Source of the DNA: Yersinia pekkanenii
GTDB taxonomy: Bacteria > Pseudomonadota > Gammaproteobacteria > Enterobacterales > Enterobacteriaceae
Direction: 5' to 3'
Assembly: GCF_001152565.1 (NCBI RefSeq)
Contig: NZ_CQAZ01000020.1
Coordinates: 1 to 64,000, forward strand
DNA length: 64,000 nucleotides
A program made the translations under genes and the position numbers. The stretch's first letter is position 1; each line of letters opens with the position of its first letter. Positions 30,333-39,545 of this stretch are shown piece by piece. The notes beneath the pieces are model-generated. The model was not told the DNA's origin. It did no database searches and saw only the letters and a list, made by a program, of their open reading frames with translations.

Positions 30333-32300
30333 ATGATCAAGCGTCCGCTGACGTTATCCCTCCTTGCCAGCCTGATTGCTGTCGCGACCTCAGTTTCTAT
30401 AGCACATGCTGCCACCGTTGATTTACGGGTTTTGGAAACCACCGACCTGCATAGCAATATGATGGACTTTGATTACTACAAGGATAAACCTACCGAGAAA
30501 TTCGGTCTGGTACGTACTGCCAGCCTAATAGAAGCCGCGCGTAAACAAGCGACCAACAGCGTGCTGGTGGATAACGGTGACCTGATTCAGGGCAGCCCGC
30601 TTGGCGACTATATGGCGGCCAAGGGGGTAAAAGCCGGAGAGATTCACCCCGTCTACAAGGCGATGAATACTCTGGATTATGCGGTAGGTAACATCGGTAA
30701 CCATGAGTTTAACTACGGCCTGGATTATCTGAAAAAATCACTGGCTGGTGCAAAATTCCCGTATGTAAATGCTAATGTGATTGATGTTAAAACCGACAAA
30801 CCACTGTTCCAGCCTTATTTGATTATCGACACACCAGTGAAAGATCGGGCAGGCAAAACCCATAACCTGCGCATCGGCTACATTGGTTTTGTCCCTCCAC
30901 AAGTGATGATATGGGATAAAGCTAATTTGAGCGGCAAAGTGACCGTTAACGATATCACCGAAACCGCCAAAAAATGGGTCCCAGAAATGCGCAAGCAAGG
31001 AGCTGATCTGGTGGTCGCCATTCCACATTCCGGCCTTTCCAGCGATCCTTATAAGACCATGGCTGAAAACTCGGTTTATTACCTCAGCCAGGTAGCGGGT
31101 ATCGATGCCATTATGTTCGGCCACGCTCATGCCGTCTTCCCAAGCAAAGATTTTGCCGCTATTAAAGGCGCGGATATCGCTCAAGGCACTTTAAACGGTA
31201 TTCCGGCGGTGATGCCGGGCCAATGGGGTGACCATCTTGGGGTGGTGGATTTTGTGCTGAATAATGATAAAGGCCCATGGCAAGTGACCCAATCCAAGGC
31301 TGAAGCCCGCCCTATTTACGATAAAATAGCGCAAAAATCACTGGCAGCAGAAAATGCCAGTCTGGTGAAAGTACTGGTGGCTGATCATCAGGGTACCCGT
31401 GACTTTGTCAGTCAGCCGATCGGCAAGGCAGCAGATAATATGTACAGCTATCTCGCGCTGATCCAGGATGATCCAACGGTACAAATCGTTAATAACGCCC
31501 AGCGCGCCTATACCGAACACTTTATTCAGGGCGATCCTGATTTAGCCGATCTGCCCGTACTCTCTGCCGCTGCCCCTTTTAAAGCCGGCGGACGTAAAAA
31601 TGACCCAGCTAGTTTTGTCGAAGTAGAAAAAGGTCAACTAACCTTCCGCAATGCCGCAGATCTGTACCTTTATCCGAATACTCTGGTGGTCGTAAAAGCC
31701 AGCGGCGCTGAGGTTAAGCAATGGCTAGAGTGCTCCGCCGCGCAATTTAATCAAATTGATGTTAACAGCAGCAAACCGCAGTCACTGATTAATTGGGATG
31801 GTTTCCGTACCTATAATTTCGATGTCATTGATGGCGTTAAATATGAAATTGATGTCAGCCAACCTGCCCGTTATGACGGCGAATGTGCGCTGATCAACGA
31901 TAAAGCTGAGCGCATTAAAAACCTGACTTTTAACGGCAAACCTATCGATCCTAACGCTACATTCCTGGTTGCTACCAACAACTATCGTGCCTACAGCGGT
32001 AAGTTTGCCGGTACCGGTGACCGTCATATAGCCTTCGCTTCTCCGGATGAAAACCGGGCGGTACTATCTGCTTATATCAGTGCTGAAACCCAAAAACACG
32101 GACAGGTCACCCCGCAAGCCGATAACAACTGGCGTCTGGCGGCGATCGACAGTAAGCAACCACTGGATATCCGTTTTGAAACCTCGCCAAGTGCCAAAGC
32201 CGCTGAATTTATTAAGCAGAAAGCACAATATCCAATGAAAGCAATCGGCACTGACGAGATTGGTTTTGAGGTTTATCAAATCGATTTGCAGAAGAAATAA
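30333..32300 (+). CDS. cpdB: 2',3'-cyclic-nucleotide 2'-phosphodiesterase/3'-nucleotidase
   Basis: 655 residues from the ATG at 30333; the ATG at 30321 contains the GGAG ribosome site itself. Signal peptide [19 protein letters not shown]. Metallophosphatase motifs [32 protein letters not shown] and FGHAHAVFP, then a 5'-nucleotidase C-terminal domain. Periplasmic, it scavenges extracellular nucleotides. Confidence 0.97.
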   Translation: MIKRPLTLSLLASLIAVATSVSIAHAATVDLRVLETTDLHSNMMDFDYYKDKPTEKFGLVRTASLIEAARKQATNSVLVDNGDLIQGSPLGDYMAAKGVKAGEIHPVYKAMNTLDYAVGNIGNHEFNYGLDYLKKSLAGAKFPYVNANVIDVKTDKPLFQPYLIIDTPVKDRAGKTHNLRIGYIGFVPPQVMIWDKANLSGKVTVNDITETAKKWVPEMRKQGADLVVAIPHSGLSSDPYKTMAENSVYYLSQVAGIDAIMFGHAHAVFPSKDFAAIKGADIAQGTLNGIPAVMPGQWGDHLGVVDFVLNNDKGPWQVTQSKAEARPIYDKIAQKSLAAENASLVKVLVADHQGTRDFVSQPIGKAADNMYSYLALIQDDPTVQIVNNAQRAYTEHFIQGDPDLADLPVLSAAAPFKAGGRKNDPASFVEVEKGQLTFRNAADLYLYPNTLVVVKASGAEVKQWLECSAAQFNQIDVNSSKPQSLINWDGFRTYNFDVIDGVKYEIDVSQPARYDGECALINDKAERIKNLTFNGKPIDPNATFLVATNNYRAYSGKFAGTGDRHIAFASPDENRAVLSAYISAETQKHGQVTPQADNNWRLAAIDSKQPLDIRFETSPSAKAAEFIKQKAQYPMKAIGTDEIGFEVYQIDLQKK

Positions 32301-32372
32301 CCTCTGGCAACAGCGTGTTACCGAGCGCTGTTGCTGCATCACCTACCTCTTAAGAGCTATATCGCGAACCAT

Positions 32373-32395
32373 AACATGCATTTATTATACATCTT
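32373..32395. promoter_or_regulatory. NsrR operator upstream of ytfE
   Basis: AACATGCATTT and ATACATCTT form the two halves of the NsrR consensus (AAGATGCATTT-type inverted repeat), ending 33 bp before the ytfE start. NsrR, encoded at 44917-45342, represses ytfE in E. coli and releases it on nitric oxide. Confidence 0.8.
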
Positions 32396-32427
32396 ATAGA
32401 TAGTTAATTACTCAATGAGGTGTCATC

Positions 32428-33093
32428 ATGGATTACCGCACTCAGTCTCTCGGTGCTTTGGCTATCGCTATTCCACGGGCAACAAAACTATTTCGTCAAC
32501 ATCAGTTGGATTTCTGCTGTGGTGGCAAGCAAACACTGTTACGGGCAGCCACTAAGCTGAATCTGGACATTGATGAGCTAGAGGCGCAACTGAGTGCCTT
32601 GCAAGCCGAGCCGCAATCATCTGAGGATTGGCAACAACAACCGCTGGCGAACATCATTGATTTTATTATCAGCCGCTATCACAACCGCCATCGCGAACAA
32701 CTGCCAGAATTGATTCTAATGGCTGAAAAGGTTGAACGTGTTCATGGTGAAAAACCAGCATGCCCTCGGGGATTGGCGGCCGAACTTACTGCGATTTTAG
32801 AAGAACTCACCCAGCATATGTACAAAGAGGAGCAAATTCTGTTCCCGATGATCAAACGCGGTATGGGGTCACAGGCTGGTGGGCCAATATTTGTGATGGA
32901 AGCTGAGCATGATGCAGTAGGGCAACAGCTGGAAGTCGTTAAACACCTGACACAAAATATGACGCCTCCAGAAGGTGCCTGTAATACCTGGCGGGCGCTT
33001 TATACCGGTATCAATGAATTCATAACTGACCTGATGGAACATATTCATCTGGAAAATAATTTGCTGTTTCCCCGCGCGCTGGGTGGCGAATAA
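32428..33093 (+). CDS. ytfE: Iron-sulfur cluster repair protein YtfE (RIC)
   Basis: 221 residues. N-terminal DUF542/ScdA motif with FCCGGK (about residues 30-35), then a hemerythrin-like di-iron domain with its histidines ([55 protein letters not shown]). It repairs Fe-S clusters damaged by nitric oxide. Own promoter with an NsrR site. Confidence 0.96.
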   Translation: MDYRTQSLGALAIAIPRATKLFRQHQLDFCCGGKQTLLRAATKLNLDIDELEAQLSALQAEPQSSEDWQQQPLANIIDFIISRYHNRHREQLPELILMAEKVERVHGEKPACPRGLAAELTAILEELTQHMYKEEQILFPMIKRGMGSQAGGPIFVMEAEHDAVGQQLEVVKHLTQNMTPPEGACNTWRALYTGINEFITDLMEHIHLENNLLFPRALGGE

Positions 33094-33128
33094 CCTCACT
33101 GCAGATTATTGTCCGGCTCAATAAACGC

Positions 33129-33156
33129 AAAAGGGCGACATAATGTCGCCCTTTCT
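33129..33156. terminator. Bidirectional terminator between ytfE and fklB
   Basis: AAAGGGCGACA-taa-TGTCGCCCTTT with an A run before and T-rich tail after; the two genes converge here. Confidence 0.85.
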
Positions 33157-33176
33157 CATGTCACTATCCGCCGAAA

Positions 33177-33797
33177 TTACAGAATTTCCAGCAGTTCCAC
33201 TTCAAACATCAATGCGCTGAATGGTGGGATGGTTGCACCAGCACCACGCTCGCCATAAGCCAGATTGTGTGGGATATACAGCTTCCATTTGGAGCCAACC
33301 GGCATCAGGGTCAACGCTTCAATCCAACCAGGGATAACACCGCTAACCGGGAAGTCTGCTGGCTGACCACGTTCAACTGAGCTATCAAATACCGTGCCAT
33401 CAACCAAACGGCCGGTATAGTGCACACGCACACGGTCCTGACGGGATGGGATCGGGCCGTCGCCAGCCTGCAACACGGAGAACTGCAAACCAGATTCGGT
33501 GGTGGTGACATCATCACGCTTGGCATTCTCTTCCAGGAAAGTTTTCCCTTCTTCTACCAGAGCTTGCTGGCGCTCAACACGCACTTTATCCGCCTTTTCG
33601 TGCACTTCTTGTAGCGCGCGATGTATTACATCAACAGGGACAGTGGGGACATTCCCGCCCATCGCGTCACGCAAACCTGCCAACAGTGCTTCTGGCAATA
33701 AGCCTTCCAGCCCGGACTCTTGTAATTGCTGCCCGATTTGTAAACCAATGCCATAGCTCGCTTGCGCTTCAACGCTATCAAAAGAAGGGGTTGTCAT
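33177..33797 (-). CDS. fklB: FKBP-type peptidyl-prolyl isomerase FklB (FKBP22)
   Basis: 206 residues from the ATG at 33797 ([19 protein letters not shown]), with AAGGAA upstream. N-terminal dimerisation helices to about residue 85, then the FKBP domain with [16 protein letters not shown] and [13 protein letters not shown]. Catalyses prolyl isomerisation. The 290-bp upstream gap to opgA shows nothing clear. Confidence 0.96.
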   Translation of the reverse strand: MTTPSFDSVEAQASYGIGLQIGQQLQESGLEGLLPEALLAGLRDAMGGNVPTVPVDVIHRALQEVHEKADKVRVERQQALVEEGKTFLEENAKRDDVTTTESGLQFSVLQAGDGPIPSRQDRVRVHYTGRLVDGTVFDSSVERGQPADFPVSGVIPGWIEALTLMPVGSKWKLYIPHNLAYGERGAGATIPPFSALMFEVELLEIL

Positions 33798-34090
33798 GGA
33801 TTTTCCTTTAGTCACTCATCATGTCGAAGCCGCCAGCATAACAGCAGCAGGGGAGCGCGGTAAAATCTTGCGTGGTGAATGATGACTTTTGTCGAAGAAA
33901 AAGAAACAATAGCAGCAGGCTAACGGGAAATACTCAGTTTAGGGATCATAATATTCTGTTTTTTGATCTCAGGCAGTGAGTTACTCAGCCCAACTTCAAG
34001 CCAGAAGGGTATATACTTAGAAGCCTATGGATGCATTCAGCGCCCATTTTATTATTTTATGTTGTTTTACGTCGTTGAAGAGAGGTCACC

Positions 34091-34870
34091 ATGGGCAGAA
34101 TCGCGCCCAGGAGAAGGAAGAATAATCGGGTTTATCAGCCACTGCTGCACACCTGGCTGACTATCAGGCAAAAGATCCTGCCGGCTCCTGCCGCAGTTGA
34201 TGAACAAAACCTGATGTCTGAAATCAGTGCACCCGAACATATTGCTCCTGCCGAGAACGTTGTCTCTACTCAAGATATCGTCACTGCTGGAGATAATATT
34301 GCCCCTGAAAGGGTGGCAACGACCACACAGGAAAAGGGGATAAAAGGTCTGCTACTGAAAATCTGGCATTTGCCGGACAGTTTTCAGTGGATGGAACCCT
34401 TGCCTCTGTTTCATCGCCGCTGGGTTATTGTCGCCGCCGCCATATTGCTGCTGGCTCTGCTGTGGCCAGCGTCGCGCGATAACACCGACCTTTCCTTCCC
34501 GGTCAGTGCGCCGGCCACTAGCGTACCGCTACAGGCCCAATTACAAGGTAACCATGACGCTCCGCCACCGCCAACGGTAGCGTCTCCTGAAACATCCCCC
34601 GTTCAGGGAAACTGGCAGAGTTATCAGATTCAATCAGGGAAAACACTGGCGCAGTTGTTCCGTGATAACAATCTGCCCGTTAATGATGTCTTTGCAATGG
34701 CTCAGGTTGAAGGCAGTGATAAACCACTCAGTAATCTGAAAGCCGGGCAAGAAGTTAAAATCATGCTAGACGCCCAAGGGATCGTTGCTGCATTGGCGAT
34801 TGAAACCACTGACAGTACAGAAGTGTTATTTACCCGACAGGGCGATGGCAGCTATCGTCGTGACCGCTAA
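34091..34870 (+). CDS. ytfB: OapA-family cell envelope protein (YtfB/OpgA-like)
   Basis: 259 residues. One central membrane segment (WVIVAAAILLLALLWPA, about residues 115-132) after an OapA_N motif (LKIWHLPDSFQWMEPLPLFH), a Pro/Ser-rich spacer, then a LysM-like OapA domain (YQIQSGKTLAQLFRDNNLPV). E. coli YtfB localises to the divisome and binds glycans. It has about 60 extra cytoplasmic N-terminal residues compared with E. coli. Confidence 0.88.
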   Translation: MGRIAPRRRKNNRVYQPLLHTWLTIRQKILPAPAAVDEQNLMSEISAPEHIAPAENVVSTQDIVTAGDNIAPERVATTTQEKGIKGLLLKIWHLPDSFQWMEPLPLFHRRWVIVAAAILLLALLWPASRDNTDLSFPVSAPATSVPLQAQLQGNHDAPPPPTVASPETSPVQGNWQSYQIQSGKTLAQLFRDNNLPVNDVFAMAQVEGSDKPLSNLKAGQEVKIMLDAQGIVAALAIETTDSTEVLFTRQGDGSYRRDR

Positions 34871-35012
34871 CCGTCACACTCCATAGCCACTTCTATCTCG
34901 CCCGTTATTTTCTTTGATATTGCCACTTATTCTCTCTCGAATTAGGTTGTTTTCTGGATGGTTAACGCCATCCAGCAGCAGATAGCCGTATTCATAAATA
35001 GAGGGAATGATT

Positions 35013-35450
35013 ATGAAATGTAAATTACCTGCTTTGCTTCTATGCTTCACGCCATTTGGCGCATTGGCTCAGTTGCATTGCCCGGCCGTGGATACCATTA
35101 AACAGGTTGGCGGCGTTTATAGTGCGCCAGCGGCAGGCAATGAAGAGTGGATTGGCCTGTTATCAGGTAACGTCCCACCGAACAGTGCCATTAAAGATTT
35201 TAGTGAAGCGCTTATCATCATCGATAGTGATAAAAACAACGTCGTTGGACAGGGAGAGTTTCAGAAGTGTACCTATAACTTAAAGGGAGCTGGTGGGCAG
35301 ATAGATATGTTCTACGGCAATAAGACCTGGCCGGTATCCATCAGCGAGCACCCCCTCTGGGTATACCAACAAAATCCCTTTCTTGAAATTTACCAGTGTT
35401 CAGGCGTGGCGGCCGAGGAATGCAAGTTTGATATTTTAGCGTCGGGCTAA
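35013..35450 (+). CDS. Small secreted cysteine-containing protein, DUF3757-like
   Basis: 145 residues from the ATG at 35013, preceded by AGAGGGA; an ATG at 35007 is too close to that site. Signal peptide KLPALLLCFTPFGALAQ, then four mature cysteines (LHCPAV, EFQKCTYN, IYQCSGV, EECKFD) that could pair as disulfides. It resembles DUF3757-type periplasmic or secreted proteins; function unknown. It is absent from the equivalent E. coli place, so it is a Yersinia-side addition, with its own promoter region. Confidence 0.7.
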   Translation: MKCKLPALLLCFTPFGALAQLHCPAVDTIKQVGGVYSAPAAGNEEWIGLLSGNVPPNSAIKDFSEALIIIDSDKNNVVGQGEFQKCTYNLKGAGGQIDMFYGNKTWPVSISEHPLWVYQQNPFLEIYQCSGVAAEECKFDILASG

Positions 35451-35506
35451 TTTTGTCATTCTGGACTAAACATGCGGATGATTACTTTCACAAATGCCAG
35501 AAAGCA

Positions 35507-35533
35507 AAACGCCAGCACGGGGCTGGCGTTTTA
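35507..35533. terminator. Terminator of the rpsF-rplI operon
   Basis: AACGCCAGC-acggg-GCTGGCGTT with an A run on the left, 20 bp after the rplI stop; may also serve the convergent upstream gene. Confidence 0.85.
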
Positions 35534-35554
35534 GCAGGTTAACAGCAGCGTAAC

Positions 35555-36007
35555 TTACGCTTCTGCAACCACAATCACGTTCAGTTTAGCGAATACGTCG
35601 CTGTGTACCTGGAAGTGAACTTCATGCTCACCCGTAGTACGCAGAACGCCATTCGGCAAACGAACTTCGCTCTTGGCCACGTCAACACCCGCTGCAGTTA
35701 CAGCATCAGCGATGTCACGAGTACCGATAGAGCCGAACAGTTTGCCTTCATCGCCAGATTTAGAAGCGATAGTCACGCTAACCAGTTCGTTAATTTTAGT
35801 TGCGCGAGCTTGTGCAGCAGTCAGAACAGCAACCAATTTGGCTTCCAGTTCTGCACGACGTGCTTCAAAGAACTCTACGTTTTTCTTGGTTGCCGGAACA
35901 GCTTTACCTTGTGGAACCAGGAAGTTACGAGCATAGCCCGCTTTAACATTCACTTGGTCACCTAGGCTGCCCAGGTTTGCTACTTTATCAAGCAGAATAA
36001 CTTGCAT
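35555..36007 (-). CDS. rplI: 50S ribosomal protein L9
   Basis: 150 residues starting [20 protein letters not shown], the conserved L9 rRNA-binding domain, followed by the long connecting helix ([13 protein letters not shown]) and C-terminal domain with [13 protein letters not shown]. Last gene of rpsF-priB-rpsR-rplI. Confidence 0.98.
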   Translation of the reverse strand: MQVILLDKVANLGSLGDQVNVKAGYARNFLVPQGKAVPATKKNVEFFEARRAELEAKLVAVLTAAQARATKINELVSVTIASKSGDEGKLFGSIGTRDIADAVTAAGVDVAKSEVRLPNGVLRTTGEHEVHFQVHSDVFAKLNVIVVAEA

Positions 36008-36046
36008 TACCTTATCCTCTCAAAGTCGTTAATGGACAGTGGCCGA

Positions 36047-36599
<553 letters not shown>

Positions 36600-36604
36600 G
36601 GCAA

Positions 36605-36997
36605 TTACTCTTCAGAATCCCCAGCTTCGGAATCATCATTGGTTTCTGACGCGAAGTCGTGACGCTCACGGCGTTCGTCTTTCGCTTTAACCATTGGTGA
36701 TGCTTCAGTTACCGCGTGTTTAACGCGCATAACCATGCTACGGATAACGGCGTCGTTGAAGCGGAAGTTTGTTTCCAGCTCATCGATCGCTTCCTGCGGA
36801 GCTTCAACGTTCAACAGAACGTAGTGGGCTTTGTGCAGTTTATTGATCGGGTAAGCCAGTTGACGGCGGCCCCAGTCTTCCAGACGGTGAATGGTACCAG
36901 CAGCATTAGTGATAGTTGCACTATAGCGCTCGATCATGCCCGGAACCTGTTCGCTTTGGTCAGGATGGACCATAAAAACGATTTCGTAATGACGCAT
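36605..36997 (-). CDS. rpsF: 30S ribosomal protein S6
   Basis: 130 residues starting [20 protein letters not shown], with an acidic tail ([13 protein letters not shown]) where glutamates are added by RimK in E. coli. First gene of the operon; its leader carries a hairpin that S6:S18 may bind. Confidence 0.98.
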   Translation of the reverse strand: MRHYEIVFMVHPDQSEQVPGMIERYSATITNAAGTIHRLEDWGRRQLAYPINKLHKAHYVLLNVEAPQEAIDELETNFRFNDAVIRSMVMRVKHAVTEASPMVKAKDERRERHDFASETNDDSEAGDSEE

Positions 36998-37024
36998 CGA
37001 TTATTGCTCCTTACGGATTATTCA

Positions 37025-37059
37025 GCCTCCTGATAGGGTCAACCGCGGCCCATGGAGGC
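37025..37059 (-). promoter_or_regulatory. Candidate S6:S18 autoregulatory leader hairpin
   Basis: On the minus strand GCCTCC pairs with GGAGGC, and ATGGG inside it pairs with CCCTAT, leaving a loop with CCGCGG. This resembles the S6:S18-binding leader, where an exposed CCG mimics the 16S site. It lies 28 bp before the rpsF start. Confidence 0.65.
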
Positions 37060-37097
37060 AAGGAACGTGTTTGTGTGCGGCTGAAAAATGACGCGTA

Positions 37098-37126
37098 ACT
37101 ATACTTGCGGGCGGTTTGAAACTCAA
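37098..37126 (-). promoter_or_regulatory. Sigma-70 promoter of the rpsF operon
   Basis: On the minus strand TTGAGT, 17 bp, TATAGT, placed about 40 bp before the leader hairpin. The rest of 37130-37348 shows no gene. Confidence 0.7.
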
Positions 37127-37348
37127 GGACTGTGGGGGATTTATTCTTGTTCTCGTCATTACGTCGCTAAAACCGCACTTTTTGTTGGTGAGATAACCGA
37201 TGGATGTAGATCCATTAGTCTGCTAAATCTTTCAACGAAATCATTGGCTCAGTATAAATGTCATTCATTTTTTTTGACCAAGTGAATCAACTATCACCTA
37301 TTTTAAAATAAACAAAAGCGACTAGAATTACTTACATCCACCGAACGT

Positions 37349-37548
37349 CCCCAATAGATTTCAATATGTAGGAAGGCGGCAAGCAAGAGAATCCCGATAA
37401 GCTTACTCAAGGAAGTGATTCGGGTGACAAATCTGTCAGGAGCAGATTTGAACGCTGCTTGCAGCGGCCTCGCAGAGGCGAGGCCCATGGATGGGCTGAG
37501 TAGTGATGGCAGCCAACACACCTACAGGTTGAAAGATGAAGGGGATAC
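37349..37548 (+). repeat. ERIC/IRU element with about 70-bp insertion
   Basis: ERIC ends and core are recognisable (GTAGGAAGGCGGCAAG near the left end, GCCAACACACCTACAGGTTG near the right), with a GC-rich insert containing CCTCGCAGAGGCGAGGCC. The same insert occurs in the element at 38871-39072. Confidence 0.75.
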
Positions 37549-37588
37549 AAGCGGCGCAGCTAATCGAAAGTCATTCAAAGTATATAAA

Positions 37589-37657
37589 CATACCCTAAAT
37601 AATTCGAGTGGTAGGAAGGCAGTCAACACCCCTGCGGCTTGAAGTATGACGGGTATA
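37589..37657 (+). repeat. Internally deleted ERIC element
   Basis: 69 bp keeping both ERIC ends (TACCCTAAATAATTCGAGTG and TTGAAGTATGACGGGTATA) but missing the centre. It ends 17 bp before the DUF1471 start, so it is probably in that gene's 5' leader. Confidence 0.75.
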
Positions 37658-37674
37658 AGATAGTGGAGTCACCG

Positions 37675-37950
37675 ATGAAACACACACTTGCCATCGCAGC
37701 CGTACTCGGTTTGGTATTATCAACCAGTACCTTCGCTGCCACAGAAATAACTGCCCAACAAGCTATGCAGCAACAGCGCGTCAGTATCGGTGCACTGTCA
37801 CTGGGTCACAATGTAATTTCTCCTGATGATGCGACGGCACAAATCAGCAAATTAGCCGATGAACGCGGGGCAACCTTTTATCAGATCATTGCCATGCATG
37901 AACCCGGCGATAGCAGCTCCATGCACATTAATGCCGTTCTTTATCGCTAA
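37675..37950 (+). CDS. DUF1471 periplasmic protein (YjfN/YjfY-like)
   Basis: 91 residues from the ATG at 37675 (GTGGAG upstream). Signal peptide LAIAAVLGLVLSTSTFA, then RVSIGALSLGHNVISPDD, KLADERGATFYQIIAMHEPG and a terminal MHINAVLYR, the BhsA/McbA fold. E. coli has yjfN/yjfY here. Which paralogue it matches is uncertain. Confidence 0.85.
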   Translation: MKHTLAIAAVLGLVLSTSTFAATEITAQQAMQQQRVSIGALSLGHNVISPDDATAQISKLADERGATFYQIIAMHEPGDSSSMHINAVLYR

Positions 37951-38021
37951 GATTCAATAGGTAAATACATCACCAGAGAATACGACGACCGATAACCAAA
38001 AAAAGTCCGTTGATATACCCT

Positions 38022-38048
38022 TGCCCCCAGATAGCTGAGGGCTTTTTT
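38022..38048 (+). terminator. Terminator after the DUF1471 gene
   Basis: GCCCCCAG-atag-CTGAGGGC followed by TTTTTT. Confidence 0.85.
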
Positions 38049-38062
38049 ATACCCGTAGCAAT

Positions 38063-38812
38063 CTATAAGTGCTTAGTGAAGAATGTGACTCCAGCCGTTA
38101 ATGCGCTTGGGGTAATTTTATGACCAATACCCGCTTCTGTAATATAGGTCAGGTGCTTATCTCGCCCACGGGTTCTCAGTTCCTGAACCAGCCGCGCACT
38201 CTCCGCAGCCGGAACCACCTCATCAGCCTCGCCGTGCCAAACCAATAATGGCCGCTCGGCAATTTTGTCCAACTGATGAGAAAGGTCATAATCGGCCAGT
38301 GGTGCCACACGGCGCTCAAACTCTGCCGGACCGACCTCGCGCCCCCCCTCCAGAGGTGGAAACAGTGCGCACGCCAGCGAAGTAAAATAGCCTGACCCCA
38401 TAAAATCAGCGGCCGCACTCACCCAAGGATAGCGGGCAAACGCACCCAATGTTGTCATTCCGCCCATCGACGCGCCTGCTACACCGATCCGCTCGCCGTC
38501 AATCAATCCGGCCTGCTGATAATGTTGTTTTATGGCGGGTAGCTCATCAATATTCGATTTCAGGATCTCCCAGAAATAAGATAAGCGTTGTGCTTCGTTG
38601 CCATTAAAGCGTGCGCCATGCATATCCGCATCCGGCACTAGGGTACGAAAACCCGCCTGGGCGAAGGCATAGGCAAAATAGGAATAGACCTCTTTTGACG
38701 AGGTGTAACCATGATAGAAGAAAATGGTCGGTAACGGCTGCTGGCGCTGACCCGCAGGGGCAGCATGGATCACCTCAATACCATTAACGGTTTCCAGCGA
38801 TATCTCAATCAT
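38063..38812 (-). CDS. yjfP: Alpha/beta-hydrolase esterase YjfP
   Basis: 249 residues: oxyanion region IFFYHGYTSSKEVYSY, nucleophile elbow GVAGASMGGMTTLG (Ser), acid in WHGEADEVVPAAES and His in GIGHKITPSALTAG. E. coli YjfP hydrolyses short acyl esters. Monocistronic. Confidence 0.92.
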   Translation of the reverse strand: MIEISLETVNGIEVIHAAPAGQRQQPLPTIFFYHGYTSSKEVYSYFAYAFAQAGFRTLVPDADMHGARFNGNEAQRLSYFWEILKSNIDELPAIKQHYQQAGLIDGERIGVAGASMGGMTTLGAFARYPWVSAAADFMGSGYFTSLACALFPPLEGGREVGPAEFERRVAPLADYDLSHQLDKIAERPLLVWHGEADEVVPAAESARLVQELRTRGRDKHLTYITEAGIGHKITPSALTAGVTFFTKHL

Positions 38813-38870
38813 GGTGAGAATCCTTTATTTATCAAGCACAGCATTAATACGAAAAACTGATTTATAGACT

Positions 38871-39106
38871 TATACCCGTCATCTTTCGATGATGCAGGAT
38901 TGTTGGCTGCCATCACTACTCAGCCCATCCATGGGCCTCGCCTCTGCGAGGCTGCTGCAAGCAGCGTTCAAATATCCCCCTGACAGGATTGCCACCCAAA
39001 TCATTGATTTATCTAAACTCTTTAGGTTCATTTCGTTGCCGCCTACCTGCAATTAGAAATCTATTGGGTATAGAAACTTGATGCAGTTTGAAGTATGGCC
39101 GGTATA
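38871..39106 (-). repeat. ERIC/IRU element with insertion, plus an extra ERIC end
   Basis: TATACCC at 38871 to GGGTATA at 39072 encloses an inverted ERIC with the same 70-bp type insert (GCCTCGCCTCTGCGAGGC) as the element at 37349-37548. A second ERIC end (TTTGAAGTATGGCCGGTATA) follows at 39087-39106. Together they fill much of the yjfP-bsmA gap. Confidence 0.75.
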
Positions 39107-39215
39107 AAGTCTTAAACTAATTTCTTCCAAGATATTCCCTCATCGTTGAGCTTGAACGTTACACTTGAGAAATAATGGGCTTGGCGGTGACTGCCCTGCT
39201 GAAAAAGAGGCAAAA

Positions 39216-39545
39216 ATGAAGATAAAACGCGCAATGGTGTTCTTACTGATCACTCTGGGGCTCTCGGCCTGCAGTGCTTTTCACGTCACCCCAGTCCCGC
39301 CACCAGTGGCTCAGCCCTATGCGCAAGAGATCAACCGCGCCCAGAGTCTCAACTTGCAAAAAGTGGGCAGCGTCTCAGCTCAGGTATTCGGTAGCCCGAT
39401 GGATGTCGAAGCTGAAATTCAGCGCAGAGCTAATGCCCGTGGTGCACCCTACTATTTGATTATCATGATGTCCGACAGCATTTACCCCGGCATCTGGTAT
39501 GCCAATGCGCTGCTATATAAGTCACTGATTGATACTGCTACTTAA
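39216..39545 (+). CDS. bsmA: Biofilm/peroxide stress lipoprotein BsmA
   Basis: 109 residues from the ATG at 39216. Lipobox LGLSAC (Cys about residue 19), a Pro-rich spacer VTPVPPPVAQPYAQEINRAQ, then the DUF1471 domain ending GIWYANALLYK. Closely matches E. coli BsmA (YjfO). Its 3' end overlaps the convergent aidB stop by 8 bp. Confidence 0.92.
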   Translation: MKIKRAMVFLLITLGLSACSAFHVTPVPPPVAQPYAQEINRAQSLNLQKVGSVSAQVFGSPMDVEAEIQRRANARGAPYYLIIMMSDSIYPGIWYANALLYKSLIDTAT

